Assembly: GCA_045632525.1 (NCBI GenBank)
Contig: JAZQWV010000068.1
Location: forward strand, 1-64,000
Direction: 5' to 3'
Source of the DNA: Fimenecus sp045632525
Lineage (GTDB): Bacteria; Bacillota; Clostridia; Oscillospirales; Acutalibacteraceae
DNA length: 64,000 nt
The translations under genes were made by a program, and so were the position numbers. Below, one piece after another: positions 23,336 to 31,162 of this stretch (its first letter is position 1; each line of letters starts with the position of its first letter). Under the pieces are notes generated by a model. It made no database searches. It had not been told where the DNA came from and saw nothing but the letters and a program-made list of their open reading frames with translations.

Positions 23336-24016
23336 ATGACGCCGATTCAAGAAAAACTTTTTCAGTTGCAAGACTTGGGTTATCGTGATTTTCATTCAAA
23401 ACTGATGCCCACAGTTTGCAAAGATAGAATAATCGGTGTGCGTGTGCCCATTTTAAGAAAATTTGCAAAAGAATTGAACAAATCAGAATTAAAGGCAGAG
23501 TTTTTAAATACTCTGCCTCATAAATATTATGAAGAAGACAATCTTCACGCTTTTTTAATTGAGCAAATCAAAGACTTTGATGAGTGCATTTCTGCTTTAG
23601 ACGATTTTCTTCTATTCGTTGATAATTGGGCAACTTGTGATATGATGACCCCAAAAGTCTTGGGTAAAAATCTCCCATTGCTATATGAAAAAATTGAAGA
23701 ATGGTCAAAATCAGAACATATTTATACAGTAAGATTTGCAGTTGTGACTTTGATGAAATTCTTTATGGACGAGCGTTTAGATAAAAAACATCTAAACTTG
23801 CTTTTGAGAATTAAATCCGAAGAGCATTATATTAATATGGCTATTGCTTGGTATCTTGCAACTGCACTTTCTAGTCGTTGGGATTTGGTAATTCCATATA
23901 TAGAAAAGCAGAAATTCGATAAATGGATACATAATAAAGCAATTCAGAAATCAATTGAAAGTTATCGAATAACACAAGAACAAAAAGAATATCTTAAAAC
24001 ATTGAAGATAAAATAA
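23336..24016 (+). CDS. AlkD-like DNA alkylation repair glycosylase
   Basis: ATG 23336 begins one base after the previous stop and has no separate Shine-Dalgarno site, implying coupling; an in-frame TTG at 23309 is an alternative. The 226-residue product is built of ALK (HEAT-like) helical repeats. AlkD excises N3- and N7-alkylated purines without base flipping. The active-site stretch FVDNWATCDMM near residue 100 keeps the Trp and the catalytic Asp of the family's NWxxCD motif. FAVVTLMKFF and WYLATALSSRWD are further matches. Length is typical. Confidence 0.88.
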   Translation: MTPIQEKLFQLQDLGYRDFHSKLMPTVCKDRIIGVRVPILRKFAKELNKSELKAEFLNTLPHKYYEEDNLHAFLIEQIKDFDECISALDDFLLFVDNWATCDMMTPKVLGKNLPLLYEKIEEWSKSEHIYTVRFAVVTLMKFFMDERLDKKHLNLLLRIKSEEHYINMAIAWYLATALSSRWDLVIPYIEKQKFDKWIHNKAIQKSIESYRITQEQKEYLKTLKIK

Positions 24017-24046
24017 AAGGGATGCTTAACAGCATCCCTTTTTCTA
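24016..24046. terminator. Terminator between the alkD-like and GH2 genes
   Basis: AAAGGGATGCT (24016-24026) and AGCATCCCTTT (24031-24041) pair around TAAC, followed by a T-run. It separates two converging genes and can act in both directions. Confidence 0.88.
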
Positions 24047-24057
24047 TTGTTTATTGA

Positions 24058-26322
24058 TTATTTCTTTTTTGGTGCTTTAACTTTGTTGAGTTTAGCGTTG
24101 AGTTCAAGGATTTGCTCTTTTGTGAATGAACCACCAAGCATTGAGAATACACGCTTGATTGTAAATCCTTTAGCCATACCATAAATATTTTTAAGCATTG
24201 CAGGTGTAACTTTGAAGCCTGAAAGCATATTGCCTTTCTTTTCTTCGCCGTTTTCATCCTTGCCGCCGCCCATTGAGTTTTTGAGCATCATAAGGAATTT
24301 AACCATTACAAGTTTACCACCGAATGTGCTCATAATGTCACCGATTGTATTGTTGATTGAAAGGCGCCCATCAGGAGTGCTGATTTCAAACCAGTTGATA
24401 ACCTGACCTTCTTCTTTCATAACATAAGCCTCGTTTGGAGTGTCAACTTTGTTGATTGTTGCTGTGTCTTCAAGGTCACCTGCAACAACTTTAAGCTCAG
24501 TTGTACCTTCATTCTTAACTTCAAAATAGAAGAATGGATATTTGCCCTTTGTTTGCTTACCAACGCTTACACCGTTAGCAAAAAGTTCAACTTCAGGCTG
24601 GTTAGAATAAACAGTAACCTTTGTTACATCTTCAACTCTGTCAATATATCTCTTTGAGCAAAGGTGAAGAACAGGTTTGTCAGAAAGCCATGCTTGGTAA
24701 GCATAAAAAGAGTCTTTCTTATATTTTCTATCAAATGTAACAAGACCTTTGTGGTTCATACCATTTTCGCCACCTTCTGCACGAGCATCAGCGGCAAAGT
24801 CAAACATATTCCAAACATGAGTTGCCCAAAGATAAGGTCTGTCAGCAATCTGCTTAATGAGTTCTTCATGGTAGTATGACTGATATTCTTCTGTGTAGTC
24901 ACCTTGAGTAGGTGTAGATGTATGCCAGTCAAGAGCTTCACAACCATATTCAGAAATACCGATTGGCTTGTTTGGATATTTCTTATGGAAATCATCAAAC
25001 CAAGGACCGTTCATTGATGTGTCGCCACCGTACCAACCGAAATAGTGGTTGTAAGAAAGCACATCAGAAATATGTACATATTCGTCATTAATGTCGCACA
25101 TTGAAACAGCTGCAATAGTTGTAAGACGAGTTTTATCCATCTCGTGAACCATATCGTTAAGGTCTTTGTGGTTCTTGATAAGGTTAGGATTTGAACCTGC
25201 GATTGTAATTTCGTTTGAAAGTCCCCAAACAACGATTGATGGGTGGTTGTAGTTCTGAACAACAAGTTCTTTCATCTGTGAAATTGTGTTGTCATAACCC
25301 GTTGGCATATGGCTTGAAATATATGGAATTTCTGCCCAGAGAACAAGACCTGCTTCGTCACAAAGGTCATAGAAAACCTGTGAATGCTGATAGTGAGCAA
25401 GACGGATTGTATTTGCACCCATTTCAAGGATAAGGTCAAGGTCTTCTTTGTGCATTTCAGGAGTTAATGCATTACCAACATCGGGTCTGTCCTGATGACG
25501 AGAAACACCACGGAGTGGATATTCACGGCCATTGAGAATAAAGCCTTTTTCAGGGTCAATTTTAAATGTACGGCAACCGAATCTTGTTGAAACTTCGTCA
25601 ACTTCAACGCCGTCACAGATTAATGTTGCCTTTGCTGCGTAAAGATATGGGTCTTTTAAACCGTCCCAAAGGTGAACATTCTTGATTTCAAACTCTGCGT
25701 CGTCATCGTCTTCTTTTGATGCGATAACTTCGCCATCTGCAATGATTTCATAACGAACTTTACAGTTGTCGTTTTTAAAGAATGTTTTGATTTCAATTTC
25801 AGCGTCAGCACCCTTGATTTCAGGAGTAACCATAATAGCAGGTGAGCCATAGTAATCAAGGTCAAAGTGATTTTCAGGAACTGCGATAACGCTTACATCA
25901 CGATAAATACCGCCATAGAATGTAAAGTCAGCCTGTTGTGGATAAACTCTGTCATTTGCAGAGTTGTCAACTGCAACAACGAGCAAGTTAACATCTTTAA
26001 TATCTTTGATTTCTGCACGGAAAGTTGAATAACCGCCGTCGTGCTTTGTGATGCTCTTGCCATTCCAGAAAATTTCGCAAGATGAGTTTACACCATCAAA
26101 CTGAAGATATTTAACTTCTCCTTCAGGCAATTCATCTGCTTTAATTTTTTTTGCAAAATAGCAAGTGCCACGGTAATAGTCATTGCCACCATCCTGACCG
26201 TCTTTGCCGTTCCATGTGAAAGGAAGGTCAAGTGCTTCCCAATCAGTTGGAAGATTTGACGGAGCAGATTTAGCATTTTTTGAGAAAAGCCAACCGCTGT
26301 TGATAACTTTAATGTTTCTCAT
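24058..26322 (-). CDS. Glycoside hydrolase family 2 (beta-galactosidase/beta-glucuronidase type)
   Basis: Minus-strand ATG 26322 (MRNIKVINSG) follows GGAGG; a longer frame from 26355 has no ribosome-binding site. The 754-residue enzyme shows the GH2 order: jelly-roll sugar-binding domain (about 1-170), Ig-like domain (about 170-260), then TIM barrel. The acid/base Glu is in WGLSNEITIAG and the nucleophile Glu in IGISEYGCEAL. LRGVSRHQDRPDVGNAL is the usual barrel entry. No signal peptide, so it is cytosolic. An unusual Lys-rich helical extension (about the last 90 residues, with GKDENGEEKKG) follows the C-terminal beta-domain. Galactosidase and glucuronidase activity cannot be separated here. 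A palindrome overlaps its promoter. Confidence 0.92.
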   Translation of the reverse strand: MRNIKVINSGWLFSKNAKSAPSNLPTDWEALDLPFTWNGKDGQDGGNDYYRGTCYFAKKIKADELPEGEVKYLQFDGVNSSCEIFWNGKSITKHDGGYSTFRAEIKDIKDVNLLVVAVDNSANDRVYPQQADFTFYGGIYRDVSVIAVPENHFDLDYYGSPAIMVTPEIKGADAEIEIKTFFKNDNCKVRYEIIADGEVIASKEDDDDAEFEIKNVHLWDGLKDPYLYAAKATLICDGVEVDEVSTRFGCRTFKIDPEKGFILNGREYPLRGVSRHQDRPDVGNALTPEMHKEDLDLILEMGANTIRLAHYQHSQVFYDLCDEAGLVLWAEIPYISSHMPTGYDNTISQMKELVVQNYNHPSIVVWGLSNEITIAGSNPNLIKNHKDLNDMVHEMDKTRLTTIAAVSMCDINDEYVHISDVLSYNHYFGWYGGDTSMNGPWFDDFHKKYPNKPIGISEYGCEALDWHTSTPTQGDYTEEYQSYYHEELIKQIADRPYLWATHVWNMFDFAADARAEGGENGMNHKGLVTFDRKYKKDSFYAYQAWLSDKPVLHLCSKRYIDRVEDVTKVTVYSNQPEVELFANGVSVGKQTKGKYPFFYFEVKNEGTTELKVVAGDLEDTATINKVDTPNEAYVMKEEGQVINWFEISTPDGRLSINNTIGDIMSTFGGKLVMVKFLMMLKNSMGGGKDENGEEKKGNMLSGFKVTPAMLKNIYGMAKGFTIKRVFSMLGGSFTKEQILELNAKLNKVKAPKKK

Positions 26323-26350
26323 AGCAACCTCCAAAAGTATAACAAATTTT

Positions 26351-26389
26351 AACAAATATATTATACTATATTTGTTATAAGCTTTTCAA
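26351..26389 (-). promoter_or_regulatory. GH2 promoter overlapped by a 26-bp palindromic operator
   Basis: On the minus strand TTGAAA (26389-26384), 18 bases, TATAAT (26365-26360). AACAAATATA (26351-26360) and TATATTTGTT (26367-26376) form a perfect 10-bp inverted repeat with a 6-base centre that covers the -10 box. A repressor bound here would block transcription. A further half-site, AACAAA, is at 26341. Confidence 0.65.
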
Positions 26390-26445
26390 CACTCTGTTGT
26401 GTAAAATTTTTGTTAGTTCTGGGAAAAGTTTTGAATAAAAAAATA

Positions 26446-26477
26446 AAAAACTCATACACAAAAGTGCATGAGTTTTT
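26446..26477 (-). terminator. Terminator beside the half-tRNA
   Basis: AAAAACTCAT (26446-26455) pairs with ATGAGTTTTT (26468-26477). It directly follows the CCA end of the half-tRNA on the minus strand, as a normal tRNA terminator would. Confidence 0.75.
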
Positions 26478-26520
26478 GGCACCCCCAACAGGAATCGAAC
26501 CTGTAACTAACCCTTAGGAG
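26477..26520 (-). pseudogene. 3' half of a tRNA (CCT anticodon loop to CCA)
   Basis: Read on the minus strand it runs CTCCTAA (anticodon loop, CCT), GGGTT, variable bases, a complete T arm (ACAGG-TTCGATT-CCTGT), TGGGGGT, G and CCA. The bases upstream (GGTAT) do not pair with GGGTT, and no ACCCCCA acceptor strand is found, so the 5' half is missing. The break at the anticodon loop is where integrase crossover in tRNA genes often occurs. Its body differs from the intact tRNA-Arg at 30062. Confidence 0.7.
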
Positions 26521-26558
26521 ATACCGAGGAAAACGGATCTCGCATCCCTTGTAATACC

Positions 26559-26588
26559 TAAAAATCCCCTGCTGTCAGGGGATTTTTA
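26559..26588 (-). terminator. Probable terminator of the hcp operon
   Basis: TAAAAATCCCCTG (26559-26571) pairs perfectly with CAGGGGATTTTTA (26576-26588). It lies downstream of hcp on the minus strand. The T-run is part of the stem. Confidence 0.65.
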
Positions 26589-26650
26589 AGGTTAATGTGT
26601 TATCAAGTGTTACGCCGTTATTGCTGATTTTATGCTGTTTTACTGTGTTT

Positions 26651-26670
26651 GATTAGCAAGCAATTAGCAA
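26651..26670 (+). repeat. Left copy of the islet direct repeat
   Basis: GATTAGCAAGCAATTAGCAA matches 18 of 20 bases with 29890-29909, in the same orientation. Each copy itself contains ATTAGCA twice, like integrase or excisionase arm sites. Confidence 0.6.
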
Positions 26671-26751
26671 CTTCTGTGATTTTAGGGTGGAGGTTATATT
26701 CTTATATAATACCTTTAAGTTATCTCTCGTCACTCGGTTTGCTATATTTAC

Positions 26752-28359
26752 TCAATTATTTCCAAGTATTTTCTTTAAATCGTCTCCTGGTGTACTGATG
26801 GGTGCAATGTTGTAATGCTCAACAAGATAGTTCAACACATTAGGTGATACGAATGCCGGAAGCGAAGGACCGAGCAGAATATTCTTAATGCCGAGATGAA
26901 GGAGAGTCAGCAAAATACATACCGCCTTCTGTTCGTACCACGAAAGCACCATAGAAAGAGGAAGGTCGTTTACACCGCACTCAAATGCTTCCGCAAGTGT
27001 TACAGCTACCTTAATCGCACTGTACGCATCGTTACACTGTCCCATATCCATAATGCGAGGTAGTCCGCCAATTGTTCCTGCATCAAGGTCATTAAAACGA
27101 TACTTACCGCAGGCAAGTGTCAAAACAATGCTGTCGGATGGAGTTTGTTTTACAAACTCGGTGTAATAGTTGCGCCCCGGCTTTGCACCGTCGCAACCAC
27201 CAACGAGGAAGAAATGCTTGATAGCACCTGACTTGACCGCATCAATGACGGTGCCCGCTACTGACAAAACGGTGTTGTGGGCGAATCCTGTCATTACCTT
27301 TTCGCCACCGTTAATTCCCGTAAAGTACATATTGGTTGGATAACCACCAAGAGCAAGTGACCTCTCGATAACAGGTGTAAAATCTTTGTTATCGCCAATA
27401 TGCACGATTTCAGGATAAGATACTACCTCGGTGGTGAATACACGGTCAGCATAGCTTGTTTTAGGCGGCATTAAGCAGTTGGTAGTAAAGAGAATAGGTG
27501 CGGGAATGTCCGCAAATTCCTTCTGCTGATTCTGCCAAGCCGTACCGTAATTGCCTTTCAGATGAGCATACTTTTTAAGTTCGGGATAGGCGTGAGCAGG
27601 AAGCATTTCGCCGTGAGTATAAATGTTGATACCCTTACCTTCGGTCTGTTCAAGCAACTGCTTAAGATCATAAAGGTCGTGTCCCGATATGACAATAAAC
27701 GGACCTTTTTCAACCGTTAAGCTAACTTCGGTAGGAACAGGATTGCCATAGGTTTCGGTATTGGCTTTGTCAAGCAGAGCCATGCATTTAAGGTTGATTT
27801 CGCCCACTTCCAAGACGATTGGAAGCAGTTCATCCATACCCCAATCCTTCATACCGATTGCAAAGAGTGCCTTATAGAAGAACTTGTTTACATCGGCATC
27901 TCTGTATCCGAGCACTTCTGCGTGATAAGCATAGGCAGCCACTCCACGAATACCGAACAAAATGAGCGATTTGAGGGAACGAATATCCTCATTTGCATTC
28001 CACAACTCGTTCATATCGTAGTTGTCGTTTCTACCGCAAGCAGAAGAACAGCATAAACATTTAGGCACAAGGCGTTCTTTCTCAACTTCGATTTTTTTAA
28101 TAAGTGCCGATATGGTTTCGTTATTGAAATTCACATTGGTTATAGTAGTAAACAGACCTTCAAGTACAAGTCTGTCGGTTGTCTCATTTACAAGGCTCTC
28201 GTTACCTTCGGTTGCTCTCGCAAGACCGATAAGCGCACCTGTCAACTTATCTTGAAACTCTGCGGTGTCGGCTTTCTTACCGCATACACCCGCACTACCG
28301 GTGCAAGCCGAACAACCCGCTGTCTGCTCACATTGAAAACAAAACATTTTTCTATCCAT
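26752..28359 (-). CDS. hcp: Hybrid-cluster protein (hydroxylamine/NO reductase)
   Basis: Minus-strand ATG 28359 preceded by GGAGG. The 535-residue enzyme is a class II or III-type hybrid cluster protein. The N-terminal cysteines MFCFQCEQTAGCSACTGSAGVCG form the first Fe-S site. Conserved segments for the hybrid cluster follow: ISGHDLYDLKQLLEQTEGKGINIYTHGEMLPAH, FTTNCLMPP, FLVGGCDGAKPGRNYY, LACGKYRFND and MGQCNDAYSA. Hcp reduces NO or hydroxylamine and protects against nitrosative stress in anaerobes. It is the second gene of an operon with a ferredoxin-type protein, its likely electron partner. Base composition looks richer in G+C than the flanking genes. Confidence 0.95.
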   Translation of the reverse strand: MDRKMFCFQCEQTAGCSACTGSAGVCGKKADTAEFQDKLTGALIGLARATEGNESLVNETTDRLVLEGLFTTITNVNFNNETISALIKKIEVEKERLVPKCLCCSSACGRNDNYDMNELWNANEDIRSLKSLILFGIRGVAAYAYHAEVLGYRDADVNKFFYKALFAIGMKDWGMDELLPIVLEVGEINLKCMALLDKANTETYGNPVPTEVSLTVEKGPFIVISGHDLYDLKQLLEQTEGKGINIYTHGEMLPAHAYPELKKYAHLKGNYGTAWQNQQKEFADIPAPILFTTNCLMPPKTSYADRVFTTEVVSYPEIVHIGDNKDFTPVIERSLALGGYPTNMYFTGINGGEKVMTGFAHNTVLSVAGTVIDAVKSGAIKHFFLVGGCDGAKPGRNYYTEFVKQTPSDSIVLTLACGKYRFNDLDAGTIGGLPRIMDMGQCNDAYSAIKVAVTLAEAFECGVNDLPLSMVLSWYEQKAVCILLTLLHLGIKNILLGPSLPAFVSPNVLNYLVEHYNIAPISTPGDDLKKILGNN

Positions 28360-28374
28360 TTTTCTGTCCTCCGT

Positions 28375-29073
28375 TTAATCTAATATTTTACCGTCGGTAG
28401 AGATGGTAACAACTCTCCACGGAATGAATTTACCGCTTGTTTGTAAAGCCTGTTTAACCGCATACTCGATACCGCCACAGCAAGGTACTTCCATACGAAC
28501 AACGGTTACACTTTTAATATCGTTATTTGCGATAATGGAAGTCAGTTTTTCGGTATAATCACCTTCATCAAGTTTAGGACAACCGATAAGTGTAATATGA
28601 TTACGGATAAACTCGTTATGGAAATTACCATAAGCATAGGCAGTGCAGTCTGCCGCAGCCAAAAGGTTTGCTCCGTCAAAATATGGTGCATTTACCGGAA
28701 CGAGCTTAATCTGAACAGGCCATTGTGAAAGCTGACTGCTTGTAGGTACAGTAGAACTATTGCAATCGCAATTTTCTCTGTGAATGGCTTTTGATTGTGT
28801 ACCGGGACAACCGCAAGGAAGCAGTATAGATGCTTTCTTTTCCTTTGCCGCAAGAACAGCGGATTCATCATAAGCAGGCGCATCTCTTTCCTCAAAAGTT
28901 ATTGCATCTACGGGACAAGTGGGAAGGCAATCGCCAAGACCATCGCAATAATCTTCACGTATGAGTTTTGCTTTACCGTTTATCATTTCAATAGCACCTT
29001 CGTGGCAAGCTGCTGCACAAGCTCCGCATCCATTACATTTTTCTTCGTCGATTTTAATGATTTTTCTAATCAT
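28375..29073 (-). CDS. Two-[4Fe-4S] ferredoxin-domain protein upstream of hcp
   Basis: Minus-strand ATG 29073 (MIRKIIKID) with GGAGA; a longer frame begins at 29100. The 232-residue protein starts with a 2[4Fe-4S] ferredoxin domain. The first cluster motif, CNGCGACAAACHEG, is near residue 14; the second, CDGLGDCLPTCPVD, is near 43. A C-terminal domain (about 75-232) has more Cys in LLPCGCPG, IGCPKLDEGD and VPCCGGIEYAV. This layout is found beside hcp in clostridia and probably passes electrons to Hcp. The gap to hcp is 15 bases, so they are co-transcribed. Confidence 0.85.
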   Translation of the reverse strand: MIRKIIKIDEEKCNGCGACAAACHEGAIEMINGKAKLIREDYCDGLGDCLPTCPVDAITFEERDAPAYDESAVLAAKEKKASILLPCGCPGTQSKAIHRENCDCNSSTVPTSSQLSQWPVQIKLVPVNAPYFDGANLLAAADCTAYAYGNFHNEFIRNHITLIGCPKLDEGDYTEKLTSIIANNDIKSVTVVRMEVPCCGGIEYAVKQALQTSGKFIPWRVVTISTDGKILD

Positions 29074-29104
29074 AAAAGTTCTCCTCTCTTGATTTTTCAC
29101 TCGT

Positions 29105-29110
29105 ATTATA
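29105..29110 (-). promoter_or_regulatory. -10 box of the hcp operon promoter
   Basis: TATAAT on the minus strand (29110-29105). No good -35 hexamer is present, as expected for a promoter that depends on an activator. Confidence 0.6.
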
Positions 29111-29132
29111 TTACAATAATTAAAACGATGCG

Positions 29133-29146
29133 GTTGTATTTACAAC
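29133..29146. promoter_or_regulatory. Palindromic Crp/Fnr-type operator in the hcp/regulator divergent region
   Basis: GTTGTA-TT-TACAAC is a perfect 14-bp palindrome. Its centre (29139.5) is 41.5 bases upstream of the start site inferred from the hcp -10 box, the classic class II Crp/Fnr activator position. It also lies 16 bases before the regulator gene, so autoregulation is likely. Confidence 0.65.
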
Positions 29147-29161
29147 AGAAAGTGATGTTTT

Positions 29162-29821
29162 ATGAAAAAGTATGTATCCGTTCTCAAAAGAACTCAGTTA
29201 TTTTCCGGTGTTGGTGATGATGAAATCGTTTCTATGCTTTCCTGCCTTGGTGCAAGACTTTTCACTTATAAGAAGGGTGAATATGTATTAAGACAAGGAG
29301 AGCACTTAAACGATATTACCGTCTTGGTGGAAGGCAATTTACACATTCAAAAGGATGACTATTGGGGTAATCGCAGTATTCTCGGTCAGATTGCTGTGGG
29401 TGAAATGTTCGGTGAAGCCTACGTTGCTCCCGAAAGCGGCGCATTGCTCAATGATGTTGTGGCAGTGGAAGATAGCGCTGTAATGTTTTTTGATGTAAAG
29501 AAAATTATTACCACCTGTTCTTCCGCTTGTCGTTTTCACACAACGGTAGTGCAGAATTTGTTTTTCGCAATTTCCGAGAAAAACAGAAAACTCGTGCAGA
29601 AGCTCGGTCATATGTCCAAGCGTTCAACACGAGAAAAATTGATTTCCTATTTATCCGAAGAAGCCAAGCGACAGAATTGCTCATACTTCACCATTCCATA
29701 CAACCGTCAGCAGTTTGCGGATTTTTTGTCAGTTGACAGAAGCGCTATGTCCAATGAGCTTTGCAAGATGCGGGATGAAGGACTATTGGAGTTTAATAAA
29801 AATTCATTTAGATTACTATGA
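29162..29821 (+). CDS. Crp/Fnr-family regulator, probably HcpR-like
   Basis: ATG 29162; the ribosome-binding site is weak (AAAGTGAT). The 219-residue regulator has an N-terminal cNMP-type beta-roll: LFSGVGDDEIVSML, YVLRQGEH and IAVGEMFGEAYV. A dimerisation helix (about 125-145) and a C-terminal winged helix follow, with NRQQFADFLSVDRSAMSNEL near 180-200 as the recognition region. No Fnr-type Cys cluster is seen. It is divergent from the ferredoxin-hcp operon with a shared palindrome between them, so it most likely activates hcp in response to nitrosative stress. The ligand is unknown (heme-type sensing is known for HcpR). Confidence 0.9.
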   Translation: MKKYVSVLKRTQLFSGVGDDEIVSMLSCLGARLFTYKKGEYVLRQGEHLNDITVLVEGNLHIQKDDYWGNRSILGQIAVGEMFGEAYVAPESGALLNDVVAVEDSAVMFFDVKKIITTCSSACRFHTTVVQNLFFAISEKNRKLVQKLGHMSKRSTREKLISYLSEEAKRQNCSYFTIPYNRQQFADFLSVDRSAMSNELCKMRDEGLLEFNKNSFRLL

Positions 29822-29889
29822 CACATTAGATGTGCGAATATGGATAGAACATACGCCTGCGCAAATTAGCAGGGTTTTGCTAAAAATCC

Positions 29890-29941
29890 GATTAGCAGGC
29901 GATTAGCAAAACGCCGATTTTCTGCTAATTTCCTGCTAATC
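29890..29941 (+). repeat. Right copy of the islet direct repeat plus an inverted copy
   Basis: GATTAGCAGGCGATTAGCAA (29890-29909) repeats the 26651 site. A related inverted copy ends at 29941 (GATTAGCAGGAAATTAGCAG on the minus strand). Clustered ATTAGCA boxes of this kind suggest an old attachment region. No integrase gene remains. Confidence 0.6.
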
Positions 29942-30022
29942 GGGATATGGTAAAAGTTCGAACTTGTTTTGCTATTTAAAAACAATAAACTCACCACAAT
30001 TAAATGAGTGAGAAAGAAAAGT

Positions 30023-30058
30023 AAAAGTGCCGAGAAACCTTGATTTCTCGGCACTTTT
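30023..30058. terminator. Terminator of tRNA-Arg
   Basis: AAAAGTGCCGAGAAA (30023-30037) pairs with TTTCTCGGCACTTTT (30044-30058), a 15-bp perfect stem just after the tRNA 3' end on the minus strand. Confidence 0.85.
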
Positions 30059-30061
30059 TGG

Positions 30062-30135
30062 CGCGCTTGCCCGGATTCGAACCGGGGGCGTTCCGCTTAG
30101 GAGGCGGACCCTCTATCCTGCTGAGGTACAAGCGC
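30062..30135 (-). tRNA. tRNA-Arg (anticodon CCT)
   Basis: Read on the minus strand, 74 bases fold completely. The acceptor GCGCTTG pairs with CAAGCGC, and the D arm is CCTC-AGCAGGATA-GAGG. The anticodon arm is TCCGC-CTCCTAA-GCGGA (CCT), and the T arm is CCCGG-TTCGAAT-CCGGG. CCA is not encoded. It is followed by a strong terminator. It sits at the right edge of the hcp islet, with its 3' end facing it. Confidence 0.95.
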
Positions 30136-30271
30136 ATATACGATACAGTTCAAACAGATTACCGTTTGCCTTTTTGCAAAAGTGTTTGTTAAAACACCTA
30201 CTTAGGAGGGGTTTATTATGTCCATTTAACTATGGAGGCGTATATTAGGACGGTTGTTACACCGTCCTTTT
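30136..30271 (+). other. Short region with leftover gene-like signals
   Basis: On the plus strand there is a small hairpin (GTGTTT-GTTA-AAACAC), then TAGGAGGGG (a strong ribosome-binding site) with ATGTCCATTTAA, a three-codon frame, and then a terminator. No real protein is encoded. It may be a small transcript or the remains of a gene start beside the tRNA. Confidence 0.35.
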
Positions 30272-30274
30272 TTA
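30247..30274 (+). terminator. Intrinsic terminator
   Basis: AGGACGGT (30247-30254) pairs with ACCGTCCT (30261-30268), then a T-run on the plus strand. It also lies downstream of the minus-strand lipoprotein gene, but its T-run favours plus-strand transcripts. Confidence 0.8.
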
Positions 30275-31162
30275 TTTAGCAACATAACTTTCTGCCCATT
30301 TATCTATGATTCTAGAAAACTCTTCACCTTTCATTTTCTGAAGGCAGTCAGTACGATATGTTGTGTAATAACCAAACTTTTCATTGAAAACATCAATGCG
30401 TTGAACCAAGAATATGTAATCCCCAAGTGAGATTGCGGCTGCTTTGGTTGCTTCAATGGCTTTTGCCGCTGAGAAAAATCCTTCTGGCAATGTGGTTGTA
30501 TCATTAGCGTGAATAAGGCTATCGTGAATTTCTGTGCCACTACCCAAAGCTGAAATTGCTTCTTCAAGAGAAGTGCCACCATTAACCATTGTTGCAACTG
30601 AGTTGAAAGAATTTACAATGTTGTTCTTTTGGTCATCCGTCATTGGAACACTTGCCCCGTTTTCATCAACATTGAAAAGATAACCAGTTATAAGACGCAC
30701 GGCCACATAGTTTTCTTTAAAATATGCTTTTATTGTGTCTTCCCCAATTGGTGAAACGCCTTTGTCGCTGTAATAATAACTAAGCAATGATTTTTCATAA
30801 GCTTTTGAAAGCTCTATTTTATAAAGAGACTGTTTTGAAACGCCAATGTCTTCATAATGAGTGCCGAAAACATGCCAAAGGTTGTTAACCGTTGTTGAAA
30901 CATTTTTCTTTTCAACGCTTGAAAGTGAAAGACCACGATTATTGAACTCTGAATTGATTGTTACATATCTTGAAATGCTTTTCTTGATACTTTCTTCTTT
31001 TTCGTCCTTTGAGAGCGTTTCGTCCAATCCGTCTTTAAAATATGCATAAATTTCGTTGTCAACTTTTACACCATTAACCTTAATTTTTGCAGGACCTGAA
31101 CAAGATGCAAATAAAAGTGTAATCATTGTGACAACAAGCAGAAGAGAGATGACTTTTTTCAT
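30272..31162 (-). CDS. SurA/PrsA-like foldase lipoprotein, degenerate PPIase region
   Basis: Minus-strand ATG 31162 overlaps the upstream gene by four bases. The 296-residue product has a lipoprotein signal (MKKVISLLLVVT, lipobox LFASC, Cys near 21). It continues with IKVNGVKVDNEIYAYFKDGL, the start typical of SurA/PrsA chaperones (a new-residue-after-NG pattern and helical bundle). The middle and end (about 150-270) follow the spacing of a parvulin domain, but I cannot identify its catalytic residues. It is probably an extracytoplasmic folding helper bound to the membrane. It is the last gene of the capA-GH13-membrane protein run. Confidence 0.65.
   Translation of the reverse strand: MKKVISLLLVVTMITLLFASCSGPAKIKVNGVKVDNEIYAYFKDGLDETLSKDEKEESIKKSISRYVTINSEFNNRGLSLSSVEKKNVSTTVNNLWHVFGTHYEDIGVSKQSLYKIELSKAYEKSLLSYYYSDKGVSPIGEDTIKAYFKENYVAVRLITGYLFNVDENGASVPMTDDQKNNIVNSFNSVATMVNGGTSLEEAISALGSGTEIHDSLIHANDTTTLPEGFFSAAKAIEATKAAAISLGDYIFLVQRIDVFNEKFGYYTTYRTDCLQKMKGEEFSRIIDKWAESYVAK

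Larger units (their letters stand above)
26323..26751. other. Gene-free junction between the GH2 promoter and hcp
   Basis: In order this stretch holds the GH2 promoter/operator, a terminator (26446-26477), a 3' half-tRNA (26477-26520), a 13-bp-stem hairpin (26559-26588), and the left copy of a 20-base repeat (26651-26670). I see no intact gene. It looks like one edge of the hcp islet. Confidence 0.6.

Noticed and set aside
26477..26520. Complete tRNA gene
   Set aside because: Only the 3' half is present; the acceptor and anticodon 5' strands do not exist upstream.
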